The notes: generated by a model from the letters alone, not told the origin. Shown: positions 31,216-39,862, numbered from the stretch's first letter. The stretch is DNA of 40,470 nt from an uncultured Bacteroidaceae bacterium (GCA_934271655.1 CAKQRW010000029.1:1-40470); one strand, 5' to 3'. Numbers and translations: made by a program.

Positions 31216-32668
31216 ATCGCACAGTTTAAAGAAAAATTTCTTATACAGCAGTATACTGACAGTGTCTAACTACCTGTTCCCTATGCTTGTGTTTCCATAC
31301 GTGTCGCGTGTACTTGGAGTGGAAAACATTGGCATGTGCAATTTTGTGGACAGTATAGTTAACTACTTCATGCTTTTCTCCATGATGGGCATATCTGTAA
31401 TGGGCATAAGGGAAATATCTTTGTCTAAGGGTAACAGAATGGAGATGAGCAGGACGTTTTGTTCGTTGCTGGTGCTCAATGGCATCTTCACTATAGTGGC
31501 TTTTGTGACACTTTGGGTCATTACGTTGACGGTAGCTTCGTTGCAAGTATACAGGCAGTTGCTATATGTGAGTATGTTCAAGTTGTTGGGAAATTTCCTG
31601 CTCATAGAGTGGTTCTTCAAAGGTTTGGAGAACTTTAAATACATAACAAACCGTACTATCATAGTAAAGATTGGGTACGTGGTGGCTGTGTTCGTCTGTG
31701 TGAGGGAACAGGATGATTACGTGATGTACTATGTACTGACTATGCTGATGGTGTTGGTCAACGCATTGATAAATGTTTTTTATTCTATAAGAGTGATTAG
31801 CTTCCCCATTGGAAAAATTCAGCTGAGAAAGTATGTGAAGCCATTTTGTTTTTTGGGCTTTTATATGTTGCTCACTAATATGTACACAAGTTTCAATATT
31901 ATTTATTTGGGATTTGTTAGAGGACCTGTAGAGGTGGGCTATTACACTACTGCTACTAAACTTTATACAATTATAGTGGCTTTCTTTACAGCTTTCACCA
32001 GCGTGATGTTGCCGAGGATGAGTTCGTTGCTGTCGGAAAATCGAAGGGAAGAGTTTCTGCAGATGGTGGAAAAGGCTGTGAGGATACTTGTTTCATTAGG
32101 TGTGCCAGCTGTCGTCTTGTGCACAATGTATAGCTCGCAGATTATCCACATACTTGCAGGTGGAGGATATGATGGCGCTATTGTTCCAGCCATAATTGTC
32201 ATGCCTCTGTTGTTTGTTATTGGGTATGAACAGATAATGGTTATTCAAGTCTTGATGCCTTCCAAGCAGGACAAGGTTGTGTTCCGCAATGCTGTGGCAG
32301 GAGCTGTGATTGGTGTCGTGCTCAATGTTGCTGCTGTTCCCAGTCTGGGGGCTGTTGGCTCGGCAATAGTGTGGGTTGTGTCTGAATGCCTTGTTCTTGT
32401 GCTTTCTCAGGTGCAGGTGACACGCTTGTATGGCATAAAATTTCCTCTCATGCCTCTGCTGAAGACCGTCGTTGTTTATCTGCCTTTAGTTTTGTTTGGG
32501 GGATTGCTGTATGTCTTGTTTGATAATGAATACACCATTTTTACTATAGCTATAGTCACCTCTTTGGTATACTTTGCGATAGTGCAGATGTACATTCTTC
32601 CTGATACAGAAATAAGGAAAGCAATGCTAAAGATTGCAGACAGACTTAAATTTATGAATGCTAAATGA
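31208..32668 (+). CDS. Lipopolysaccharide/capsule repeat-unit flippase (Wzx, MOP superfamily)
   Basis: A 486-residue membrane protein of about 12-14 helices that moves undecaprenyl-linked repeat units across the inner membrane. The family start SLKKNFLYSSILTVSNYLFP and FPYVSRVLGVENIGMCNFVD are clear, as is RGPVEVGYYTTATKLYTIIV in the middle. I start it at 31208, which overlaps the polymerase stop by eight bases; ATGs at 31154, 31196 and 31199 are also in frame but add sequence not seen in the family. Tight overlap indicates translational coupling with the polymerase. Confidence 0.93.
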   Translation: MIESHSLKKNFLYSSILTVSNYLFPMLVFPYVSRVLGVENIGMCNFVDSIVNYFMLFSMMGISVMGIREISLSKGNRMEMSRTFCSLLVLNGIFTIVAFVTLWVITLTVASLQVYRQLLYVSMFKLLGNFLLIEWFFKGLENFKYITNRTIIVKIGYVVAVFVCVREQDDYVMYYVLTMLMVLVNALINVFYSIRVISFPIGKIQLRKYVKPFCFLGFYMLLTNMYTSFNIIYLGFVRGPVEVGYYTTATKLYTIIVAFFTAFTSVMLPRMSSLLSENRREEFLQMVEKAVRILVSLGVPAVVLCTMYSSQIIHILAGGGYDGAIVPAIIVMPLLFVIGYEQIMVIQVLMPSKQDKVVFRNAVAGAVIGVVLNVAAVPSLGAVGSAIVWVVSECLVLVLSQVQVTRLYGIKFPLMPLLKTVVVYLPLVLFGGLLYVLFDNEYTIFTIAIVTSLVYFAIVQMYILPDTEIRKAMLKIADRLKFMNAK

Positions 32669-33387
32669 ATGATAGACGCTTTATGAACACTATAAGTAAA
32701 TTATGGAAATACAGGAGCTTTCTCCAGTACATATTTCAAAGCATATACTTCAATTTCCACTATCTGCCTGTTCGGCAGGCTGTCAAACTGCCGATATTGG
32801 TGCACAAGATGAAGATAGTGGCTGCCAAAGGGCAGGTGGAGATTGACGCGGCTGATGTGAGGACGGGCATGATACAGTTGGGCGTGAATATGGTATCGCT
32901 TTATCCAGACAGGGGCATAGTGTGGGACCAGCATGGAGGAAAGGTCGTTTTCCATGGAGAGTGCCTTATAGGAGGCGACTCTGCCGTGTCGTTCGGAAAA
33001 AACACCGTTGTGGAGTTTGGCGACAGATTTTGTGCCTCTGCCTCGTGGAAATGTGTGTCATACAGAGGCATCGTGTTTGGAGACAGGACGCGCTTCGGAT
33101 GGAACACAATGATAATGGACACAAATTTCCATGCTCTGTATGACATGGAGAAGAAGCAGTTCAGGCGTGCCAGCGGCAAGATTGTTATTGGTCCGGATAA
33201 TTGGTTCAGTACAGATTGCAGGATTTTGCATAGCACTGTCACTCCAGAGCATTGTGTCTTTGCCATGGGCACTATCGTGACGCCTGGATGCGCAAAGGAG
33301 CCTTACTGCGTGATGGGTGGCAGTCCTGTCAGGATACTTAGGAGAAATGTCATGCGAATATTAGGAGAGAACCATGAAGAAGAATAA
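32665..33387 (+). CDS. Left-handed beta-helix acyltransferase
   Basis: A 240-residue protein with the hexapeptide-type repeats of the LbH fold, e.g. GGDSAVSFGKNTVVEFGDRF and GIVFGDRTRFGWNTMIMDTN. It then has the family's catalytic-site region MDTNFHALYD (His) and the C-terminal coils KIVIGPDNWF and GTIVTPGCAKEPYCVMGGSP. The first 50 residues are helical and not part of the repeat. Such enzymes O-acetylate or otherwise acylate sugars of the repeat unit using an acyl-CoA. It overlaps wzx by four bases (ATGA) and the next gene by 14. The acyl donor and target sugar are unknown. Confidence 0.88.
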   Translation: MNDRRFMNTISKLWKYRSFLQYIFQSIYFNFHYLPVRQAVKLPILVHKMKIVAAKGQVEIDAADVRTGMIQLGVNMVSLYPDRGIVWDQHGGKVVFHGECLIGGDSAVSFGKNTVVEFGDRFCASASWKCVSYRGIVFGDRTRFGWNTMIMDTNFHALYDMEKKQFRRASGKIVIGPDNWFSTDCRILHSTVTPEHCVFAMGTIVTPGCAKEPYCVMGGSPVRILRRNVMRILGENHEEE

Positions 33388-34294
33388 GATCATGCTGCGT
33401 GTGCTGGCTTCAACTGGGATGCTGCGGGCTTTATGTCTCGCATCCTTGTTCTTTTTCTCACTCATTGTGATGTCGTGCCAGCAAGATGATGATGTGGAGT
33501 TTGTAAGTCATCCCAATCCGACGTATCCCCAGCAAGCAGGGATGCTGAGGATTCTTGCTATAGGAAACAGCTTCACCACAGACGCTTTGTATTATTTCCC
33601 TTGCCTCATAGATTCAGCCCATATAGGGCGAGACCGTATATGTGTGTATAGTGCTACAGGCAGAAGCATGCGTCTTGACCAATGGCTGGATGTGATAAAA
33701 TCTGGCGAGGAAGTGGAACTGACGGCTAATGTCAAGGGGGTGGAAATGGAAAGCAAGGGAACTATGCGCCAACTGCTGAGCCAGCCATGGGATGTGGTCG
33801 TCATCCAGCAGGCAAGTGATGTGTCATACAGGCTGTCCTCATACAAGTGTGTGTCGGAATATGTAGAGATGATAAAAAGCCAGTGTCCCAACAAGAGACT
33901 TTGCGTGTTCTTTCAGCAGGTGTGGAGCCACACGTCGAAGGAAGACCCGTATGTATTCCGGGCCAATGTGAGTATAAGCAAAAGAATGGAGGAGGTGCTG
34001 GGGCCTGGATGCGTCATCCCTACGGGAGTGGCTGTGCAGAATGCAAGGCAGACAAACTTGAATGACGACATGTACATGACTCGTGACAAGTGGCATCTGA
34101 ATGAGGGTATTGGCAGGTACATAGCGGCTCTCACATGGTATGAGAAGATGGTGGCTCCTGTCTTTGGCACAGCCATGGAGGATAACATGGCTTGTCCGAA
34201 AGGGGATTATGATGCGGCAGAATTGTCTATGGCCAAGCTGTGTGTCCGCCATGCCATTGACAGTCCTTTCGCTTTATACATTCCGGAAGAGTGA
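33374..34294 (+). CDS. DUF4886 surface-type lipoprotein, SGNH-hydrolase-like
   Basis: A 306-residue predicted lipoprotein. The signal peptide ends LIVMSC with the lipidated Cys at residue 35, followed by QQDDD, which closely matches the Gln/Asp-type surface-export signal of Bacteroidetes. The mature part resembles DUF4886, an SGNH-hydrolase relative: block I RILAIGNSFTTDALYYF with the nucleophile Ser, then DVVVIQQASDVSYRLSSY, and the late D-x-x-H in RDKWHLNEGIGRY. It may be an O-acylesterase or deacylase. It lies between two acyltransferase genes and overlaps the first by 14 bases, which hints that it trims or remodels acyl groups on the exported polymer. That role is inference. Confidence 0.87.
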   Translation: MKKNKIMLRVLASTGMLRALCLASLFFFSLIVMSCQQDDDVEFVSHPNPTYPQQAGMLRILAIGNSFTTDALYYFPCLIDSAHIGRDRICVYSATGRSMRLDQWLDVIKSGEEVELTANVKGVEMESKGTMRQLLSQPWDVVVIQQASDVSYRLSSYKCVSEYVEMIKSQCPNKRLCVFFQQVWSHTSKEDPYVFRANVSISKRMEEVLGPGCVIPTGVAVQNARQTNLNDDMYMTRDKWHLNEGIGRYIAALTWYEKMVAPVFGTAMEDNMACPKGDYDAAELSMAKLCVRHAIDSPFALYIPEE

Positions 34295-34362
34295 AATGAT
34301 GATGGGACATGATGATATGTTGTGTCTCTCGGCGTTAAAGATTAAGTATGATGTGAAAAACG

Positions 34363-35478
34363 ATGGGATACATAAATCTGAATATTACTGATAATAAAAA
34401 ACAGCGCAACCATGGGGTGACCATAGCCAAGGCCATAGCTATCATGCTTATGGTCTTGGGACATTCGGGCTCTCCCGACTGGATGAACCACATGCTTGGC
34501 ATCATGCGCATGCCTCTTTTCTTTCTGATGAGCGGATATTGCTTCAAGAGCAAGTATCTTGTTGATGGCAAGACATATTTGAAGAGGCGTGTCACGGGCG
34601 TGTATGTGCCATGTGTGAAATGGAGCATCTTTTTCCTCCTGTTGCATAATGTGTTCTGTGCCACAGGGCTGTACAGCGTCGATTTTGTCACCAATCCTGT
34701 CAATGGTGCCCCATTCACTATTGTCCAGACATTGCGCCGTTGCGCCACGATGTTTCTGTTTCTTGTGCCCAACGAGCAGCTGGTAGGCGGTTTTTGGTTT
34801 CTACACGACTTGTTCTGGGGGTCTGTTCTGTTCTATTTCGTTCTGAGAACTGTGAAGAAAACATATGTGGCCATTGTCCTGCTGCTGGTCATGACCTTGC
34901 TTATGAGCTGGTTTGGCATAGAGCTCTACTATCTGTGCTATCCTCGCACAGCGTTTGCCGCATGCTTTATCGCTATAGGCCATTTTTATAAGGAGCGTGA
35001 TTTCCATTTTGAGAAATCATGGCTGTATGTGGTTGTGGTGTTTGTGCTGATTGCTGTAGTCAGCGCATTTTGGCATAGCAACTTTCTTGAGTTTGGCTTC
35101 TGGGATGTCATGCCTTACCTGGTGCTGGCGGTGCTGGGCTCGTTCATGTTGTTTGGCATAGGCCAGCACATCAACATGTCTGGTAGTCCTGTCGTCAAGT
35201 CTATGCTTGTTTTCGCAGGAGGGAAAACATTTAATGTTCTCACATGGCACATGCTGTCGTTCAAGCTTGTGTCTGTCGTCATAATATACGTTTATGACTT
35301 GCCATGGAAACGAATCGCAGAGTTTCCAGTCATTGATGAGTATGCTTCAAGAGGGTGGTGCGTGGCCTATTTCTTTGTGGGCGTTATGGTCCCTTTGCTG
35401 TGGTCATACTGTTATGACAATCTCAAGCAGCGCATGATGTCTCTGAACGTATGGAAAAAACAAAAGGATATACAATGA
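34363..35478 (+). CDS. Membrane acyltransferase (acyltransferase-3 family)
   Basis: A 371-residue polytopic protein with about ten hydrophobic segments. The family start is clear: AKAIAIMLMVLGHSGSPDWM with the conserved His, then MRMPLFFLMSGYCFKSKYL and FWFLHDLFWGSVLFYFVLR. Such proteins transfer acetyl or other acyl groups to sugars across the inner membrane. The gene lies 68 bases after the DUF4886 gene. The start at 34363 gives ten residues before the first helix region, and its end overlaps the next gene. The acyl target is unknown. Confidence 0.92.
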   Translation: MGYINLNITDNKKQRNHGVTIAKAIAIMLMVLGHSGSPDWMNHMLGIMRMPLFFLMSGYCFKSKYLVDGKTYLKRRVTGVYVPCVKWSIFFLLLHNVFCATGLYSVDFVTNPVNGAPFTIVQTLRRCATMFLFLVPNEQLVGGFWFLHDLFWGSVLFYFVLRTVKKTYVAIVLLLVMTLLMSWFGIELYYLCYPRTAFAACFIAIGHFYKERDFHFEKSWLYVVVVFVLIAVVSAFWHSNFLEFGFWDVMPYLVLAVLGSFMLFGIGQHINMSGSPVVKSMLVFAGGKTFNVLTWHMLSFKLVSVVIIYVYDLPWKRIAEFPVIDEYASRGWCVAYFFVGVMVPLLWSYCYDNLKQRMMSLNVWKKQKDIQ

Positions 35479-36431
35479 AGTTTTCTGTTACAATACCTTC
35501 TTACAAATCACGCTATCTGAAAGAAGCTGTGGAAAGCGTGATGTCTCAAACCTATGAGGATTGGGAACTTATTATAGTGGACGACTGCTCGCCCGAAGAC
35601 CTGAGAGGACTGCTGGAGCCATATCTGGCAGATTCCAGAGTCCGTTATTACCGCAACGCCAGCAATTGCGGAGCTGTGAATGTGGTTGACAACTGGAACA
35701 TCTGTCTGGAGCGTTGCACAGGCGACTATGTGGTCTGCATGGGGGATGATGACAGGCTGAAGTCATGCTGTCTGCAAGAGTACAGGAATTTGATTGAGAG
35801 GTTTCCTGGCCTTGGGGTGTATCATGCGCGTGCAGAAATCATCGATGAGAACGGCTGCCCGGTTCATCTTCAGGAAGAGCGTCCCGAGTGGGAGTCTGCC
35901 CTGTCCTTGCTATGGAATCGCTGGGATCATCGTGAGGATCAGTATATAGGCGATTTTTGTTACGACGCAAGAATGTTGAAGCAGGAAGGCGGCTATTACA
36001 AGCTGCCATTGGCGTGGGGCAGCGATGATGTGACAGCTGTAAGGGCGGCTGAGAAAAAAGGCGTGGCCAACATGAGTGTGCCAGCTTTTGAATACAGGAG
36101 GAATAGGTATACCATAACGAGCAGCTGCAATGCCCGCACCAAGTTGGAGGCTTCTCTTGCGGCCTGTGACTGGTTTGAGTCGTTCATCGCACACCTCGAT
36201 GTGTCAAATGTGTCTGCGGGTGACAGGCGGTATCTGGAGACTATCAATGGCGTGAAGAACACGTATTACTACAAGTCTTTGGGAAAAAATTGCGCGGACG
36301 ACTTGATGGGAAATCCTTTCAGGATTCCGTTTTGGCGGAAGAAGCTTGAGAGATTCCATTTCTCTCCGGTGCTGTTCGTTAAGTGGTATGTCAAGTCTAT
36401 TTATAATGTTGTAATGGGAAAAGTACGATGA
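35475..36431 (+). CDS. Family 2 glycosyltransferase
   Basis: A 318-residue cytoplasmic GT-A enzyme. The start KFSVTIPSYKSRYLKEAVES, then LIIVDDCSPEDL and VVCMGDDDRLKSC (metal-binding Asp motif), show GT2 membership; a later WGSDDVTAV is consistent with an acceptor-side acid. I start it at 35475, where ATGA overlaps the previous stop. An ATG at 35451 would add eight residues inside the upstream gene. It would add one sugar to the lipid-linked repeat unit. The donor cannot be predicted. Confidence 0.92.
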   Translation: MKFSVTIPSYKSRYLKEAVESVMSQTYEDWELIIVDDCSPEDLRGLLEPYLADSRVRYYRNASNCGAVNVVDNWNICLERCTGDYVVCMGDDDRLKSCCLQEYRNLIERFPGLGVYHARAEIIDENGCPVHLQEERPEWESALSLLWNRWDHREDQYIGDFCYDARMLKQEGGYYKLPLAWGSDDVTAVRAAEKKGVANMSVPAFEYRRNRYTITSSCNARTKLEASLAACDWFESFIAHLDVSNVSAGDRRYLETINGVKNTYYYKSLGKNCADDLMGNPFRIPFWRKKLERFHFSPVLFVKWYVKSIYNVVMGKVR

Positions 36432-37576
36432 GAAAAGTATTGTTTATTACGAGACACTATTTGAGTGATAATAATGGAGGCTCTAATGCGACAAAAGGAT
36501 TTGTGCACGCCCTGGCCAGATTGTATGATGACTTGTGGGTCATTTATTCTGAGCATGATGGCGAGGACAGCTCTTCTTTTGTGCCATCCAACTGCCACTT
36601 GCTGCCATGCTACGACCATCGTTCCAAAGTGCGCAAGGGACTGGATGTCTATCGTGGACGCTTGCACAGGCTGACTGACTACGTCAGGGATTATTTGCGT
36701 GAAAGCGCCGATTACGACATCGTCGTGCTCGACCACAGCGTCACGGCTGCAAGCATTTTGGGGTATGTCATGGCTACAGGCGCAAAAATAGTCACGATAC
36801 ACCACAATGTGGAGCGCGACTATCTGAAAGACAATATGCCTTCTTTGCCATACCGTTTCCCAATGCTGTATTTTTCTAAAAAGGCGGAAAGGGACGCTCT
36901 GCTCAAAAGCGACCTGAATTTTACTCTGACCAAGAAAGACGCTGATACTTTCCAGTCGTGGTATCCAGGCAAGGACCTGCATCTGCACGATGTCGGCATA
37001 TGTGAGTATAGGGGAGTGCCCGACAAATCGTTTGAGCCAGGGATAGTAGGGACGAGTTTTGTGATAAGCGGCTCGTTGTGTTTCAAGCAATCGCTTGAGC
37101 CTATAGTGGATTTTGTCCGCAACTATTATCCTGTCATGAGGGACATATGTCCGGGCGCGACTCTCATCATAGCGGGGCGTAATCCTTCGGAAGTGTTATA
37201 TAGGGTATGTGAGCCTTGGAAGGACATCCGCATAGTGCCTAATCCGAAAGAGATGTCGGACATTATAAACGAGGGCAGCATATATGTAAGCCCTATTTGT
37301 GCGGGTAGCGGGATAAAACTGCGTGTGATGGATGGTCTGAGAGAAGGCAAGCCGGTCATTTGCCATCGTGTGTCTGCCTATGGCTACGAACCTCTGGTGA
37401 AAGCAGGGTTCATCCATGAATACGATGATGCCGAAAGCTTTAAGGTGGCGTTGCGCAGCACAGTCGGGCATGTGTATGACCCGAATGCGGCGTATAAGCT
37501 GTTTCAGTCTCACTTTTCTGTGGCCAATCTTGCTGAAAGGATAGAAGGCGCGATGAATACTATCAATGGCAGGTGA
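36428..37576 (+). CDS. Family 4 glycosyltransferase
   Basis: A 382-residue GT-B enzyme. The N-terminal domain starts KVLFITRHYLSDNNGGSNAT and contains IVTIHHNVERDYL. The C-terminal domain has VISGSLCFKQS, LIIAGRNPSEV and CAGSGIKLRVMDGLREGKPV. In the last motif most relatives have Glu (K-x-x-E-A/G) where this protein has Asp. The related gene on the other strand (38557-39648) keeps Glu. It overlaps the GT2 gene as ATGA and is the last gene of the plus-strand run, followed by an inverted-repeat terminator. Confidence 0.91.
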   Translation: MRKVLFITRHYLSDNNGGSNATKGFVHALARLYDDLWVIYSEHDGEDSSSFVPSNCHLLPCYDHRSKVRKGLDVYRGRLHRLTDYVRDYLRESADYDIVVLDHSVTAASILGYVMATGAKIVTIHHNVERDYLKDNMPSLPYRFPMLYFSKKAERDALLKSDLNFTLTKKDADTFQSWYPGKDLHLHDVGICEYRGVPDKSFEPGIVGTSFVISGSLCFKQSLEPIVDFVRNYYPVMRDICPGATLIIAGRNPSEVLYRVCEPWKDIRIVPNPKEMSDIINEGSIYVSPICAGSGIKLRVMDGLREGKPVICHRVSAYGYEPLVKAGFIHEYDDAESFKVALRSTVGHVYDPNAAYKLFQSHFSVANLAERIEGAMNTINGR

Positions 37577-37678
37577 TGGAGGTCATGCCATGTACTGCGC
37601 AGAACGCGTAGCGCATGCCTTTTGTGAATGTTAGCGAAAGCGTCTCTGTCATGGCTCAGTAAGGAGTCATAAGAGTAT

Positions 37679-37736
37679 GCATGCGCTCCTTTTCAATAGT
37701 CCACACGGTAATGGGACATTGAAAAGGAGCGCATGC
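37679..37736. terminator. Bidirectional terminator: perfect 19-bp inverted repeat between convergent glycosyltransferase genes
   Basis: The arm GCATGCGCTCCTTTTCAAT at 37679-37697 is the exact inverted copy of 37718-37736. Inside, GTCC and GGAC extend the stem after a one-base bulge. It lies midway between the convergent GT4 (stop 37576) and GT2 (stop 37751). Confidence 0.75.
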
Positions 37737-37750
37737 TTATATGTGGTGTG

Positions 37751-38536
37751 TTAGTCAAACACTACTGGCTGGTACTTGGGATATCCCCACACGAAACCGA
37801 ATTTCTTCCAGTACTTAATGTGGCTCTCCATGAAAATCTTTGCATACTTGCTCTTGGTTCTTGCGTTGCGCGACCCCTCATATTCTACTTTAGCCATGGG
37901 GCAGTAGACCACCTGGTAGCCGTTCTGCCATATTCTTGTGCACCAGTCTATATCTTCGGCATACATGAAATAGTTGTCGTCCAGGCCGCCCACTTTCTTG
38001 TAGACATCGCGAGTGACCATGATGAAGGCTCCTATCACGCAGTCCACTGTCTGCGTCTTGGAATAGTCAAATCTTTTTGCCCTTACCGACACTTCCTTGG
38101 TGAAGAGTCTTCTCACTTGGCGCATGATGAAACGCCGTGGCGTGACAAACTCCCTGCAACTGTCCTGTATCTCGCCATCGTGTCCCACTATCTGGGGGGC
38201 TATAGCTCCCACTTCCTTGTGCTTTGATAGAAAGTCGGTCAGTACCGACAGGGAACTTCTGATTTCCACATCTGGATTCATGATGACCAGGTATTCTCCT
38301 CTTGCCATCTTCAGACCCTGGTTCATGCCGTAGCCGAAACCGCCATTCTTCTCGTTGAAAGACCACCTGACATCTGGCATGTCTTTCACTATCTCTTCTT
38401 GCTTTTTTATTGGGTAGCATGAATTGGAAGAGACAATTATTTCATATTCTATGTCTGTGCTGTTCTTTTTGACTGTATCAACGCACTTTTTTATGTCATC
38501 TAAAGAGTTGAACTCAATAACTACAATGGAGACCAT
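37751..38536 (-). CDS. Family 2 glycosyltransferase, rhamnosyltransferase-like
   Basis: A 261-residue GT-A enzyme of the WbbL/RfbN type. Motifs in order: SIVVIEFNSLDDIKKC, NEKNGGFGYGMNQGL, YLVIMNPDVEI (metal-binding Asp region), GAFIMVTRDVYKKVGGLDD and YFMYAEDIDWCTRIW (catalytic acid region). These are close to the rhamnosyltransferase group, so a deoxyhexose donor is plausible but unproven. It lies 20 bases downstream of the GT4 gene on the minus strand, forming a two-gene unit facing the main run. Confidence 0.92.
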   Translation of the reverse strand: MVSIVVIEFNSLDDIKKCVDTVKKNSTDIEYEIIVSSNSCYPIKKQEEIVKDMPDVRWSFNEKNGGFGYGMNQGLKMARGEYLVIMNPDVEIRSSLSVLTDFLSKHKEVGAIAPQIVGHDGEIQDSCREFVTPRRFIMRQVRRLFTKEVSVRAKRFDYSKTQTVDCVIGAFIMVTRDVYKKVGGLDDNYFMYAEDIDWCTRIWQNGYQVVYCPMAKVEYEGSRNARTKSKYAKIFMESHIKYWKKFGFVWGYPKYQPVVFD

Positions 38537-38556
38537 TCTTTCCTTTTTTTTATTTC

Positions 38557-39648
38557 CTAATCAGATAAATACTTTAATACAGGTTTGTCAACGTAATTTT
38601 TCACAAACATTTCCTTGTATGTTTTTCGCTCTTCCATGGTGATAGACATGTGCTCGATGCTCTCTTTGTATTCCGAGGGGGTGATGGCCTCAATCATCAG
38701 TTTTTTGTACTTGCTGTCTATGCCTTCGAAAGCTATGTCTGTGCCGATGACGGGGGTGCCGCATGCCAGGGCTTCTATCACCTTTACTTTCACGCCAGCT
38801 CCGTTGTGTAGCGGTGTGATCAGGGCTTTTGCGTCGGCTATCATCTGATAGGGGTCGTCTACAAAACCGAGGTATTCCACGTTGCTGAGACTCGCCACTC
38901 TGTCGACATACGCTTGAGGAAGCCTCATGCCTATAATCTTAAACTGTAGGCTCTTGTCCAGCGTGTCATACACATTGTCAAGAAACCATTCCAGAGATTC
39001 ATAGTTGTCGGGACGGTTCCAGTTACCGTAGAATAGATAGTAATCAGACACTGTATTTGGCACAGCCTTTATTGCCTCTGCTTGGATGAAAAAGGAAGTG
39101 CTCTCGCTGTCAAGTGAATACAGACGCTTGATTATGTTGCAGTCTTTCTCGCTGAATGTGAATATTTTGCTGGCTGTGCCCAGCAGTATCCTCTCGCTGC
39201 GCTGTGCCCACCAGGCCAATGCCTTGCTTCGCCTTGCGTACCTTTGCTGGATAATGTCATGGGCCATCAGCAGTTTCCTCTTGTGGCTGATGAAGAGAGA
39301 GTAGGCGAATGTCTGGCTGAAATCAAAATACACCACATCATATTCTGTTTGTAGCATGTGTGACTTTATCCTCTTCAGAATGCTGTAGGAGAAGCGGGCT
39401 GTAAACAATGGGAAGATTGGCGGCAATGACAGCAATCCTATTAGTTTGGATATGGTGGAGATGTCGACTGAGTCCAGAATCCTTATGTTGTCGCATGATG
39501 GATTGTACAGCTTTTGGCTACTGTATTTGAAGATTATGAGGTCCAACTTATGTGTTTTTCCCAGTTCGGAAAGCAGCTGCCTGGTGTAATTAGAGCCCGC
39601 GTCCTCTTTGCTGGGGTTGAAAGCTGTGATAAACAGTATTCGTTTCAT
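38557..39648 (-). CDS. Family 4 glycosyltransferase
   Basis: A 363-residue GT-B enzyme. N-terminal KRILFITAFNPSKEDAGSNY, then LLMAHDIIQQRYARR, and a C-terminal domain with YYLFYGNWNRPDNYESLEWF and the nucleotide-sugar motif GAGVKVKVIEALACGTPVIG, including the conserved Glu. It resembles the other GT4 in the locus in architecture (both have the G-S-N start loop) but differs in the Glu motif. It is first in the minus-strand pair, with a candidate promoter about 100 bases upstream. Confidence 0.92.
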   Translation of the reverse strand: MKRILFITAFNPSKEDAGSNYTRQLLSELGKTHKLDLIIFKYSSQKLYNPSCDNIRILDSVDISTISKLIGLLSLPPIFPLFTARFSYSILKRIKSHMLQTEYDVVYFDFSQTFAYSLFISHKRKLLMAHDIIQQRYARRSKALAWWAQRSERILLGTASKIFTFSEKDCNIIKRLYSLDSESTSFFIQAEAIKAVPNTVSDYYLFYGNWNRPDNYESLEWFLDNVYDTLDKSLQFKIIGMRLPQAYVDRVASLSNVEYLGFVDDPYQMIADAKALITPLHNGAGVKVKVIEALACGTPVIGTDIAFEGIDSKYKKLMIEAITPSEYKESIEHMSITMEERKTYKEMFVKNYVDKPVLKYLSD

Positions 39649-39710
39649 TATGGTCTTTCAGTTAAATCATTTTGTGTGTAGTTGGATGTATCTTATTAGA
39701 TACCAAGGCT

Positions 39711-39754
39711 AAGTTAACCTTTGTTTGCAAACAAGTTAGCCTTTGTTTGCAAAG
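39711..39754. repeat. 22-bp direct repeat with a central palindrome, at a promoter
   Basis: AAGTTA(A/G)CCTTTGTTTGC recurs at 39711 and 39733, exactly 22 bases apart, with one mismatch in 21. TTGTTTGCAAACAA at 39721-39734 is a perfect palindrome; the second copy has TTTGCAAA. The pair overlaps the candidate -7 element for the minus-strand GT4 gene, so it may be an operator. Confidence 0.75.
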
Positions 39755-39757
39755 TTA
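39750..39757 (-). promoter_or_regulatory. Candidate -7 element for the GT4-GT2 minus-strand unit
   Basis: CAAAGTTA reads TAACTTTG on the minus strand. No -33 match is seen at the right spacing. The element overlaps the second copy of the 22-bp repeat. Confidence 0.35.
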
Positions 39758-39862
39758 GTTAAAATAAGTAAGATAAATTAAGGAAATGCATTAAAAGATG
39801 TTAAGTCTGTGCTCTAAACTGGAACATACAGAGGGATTGTTTTATTTTATATGGCTAAAAAT

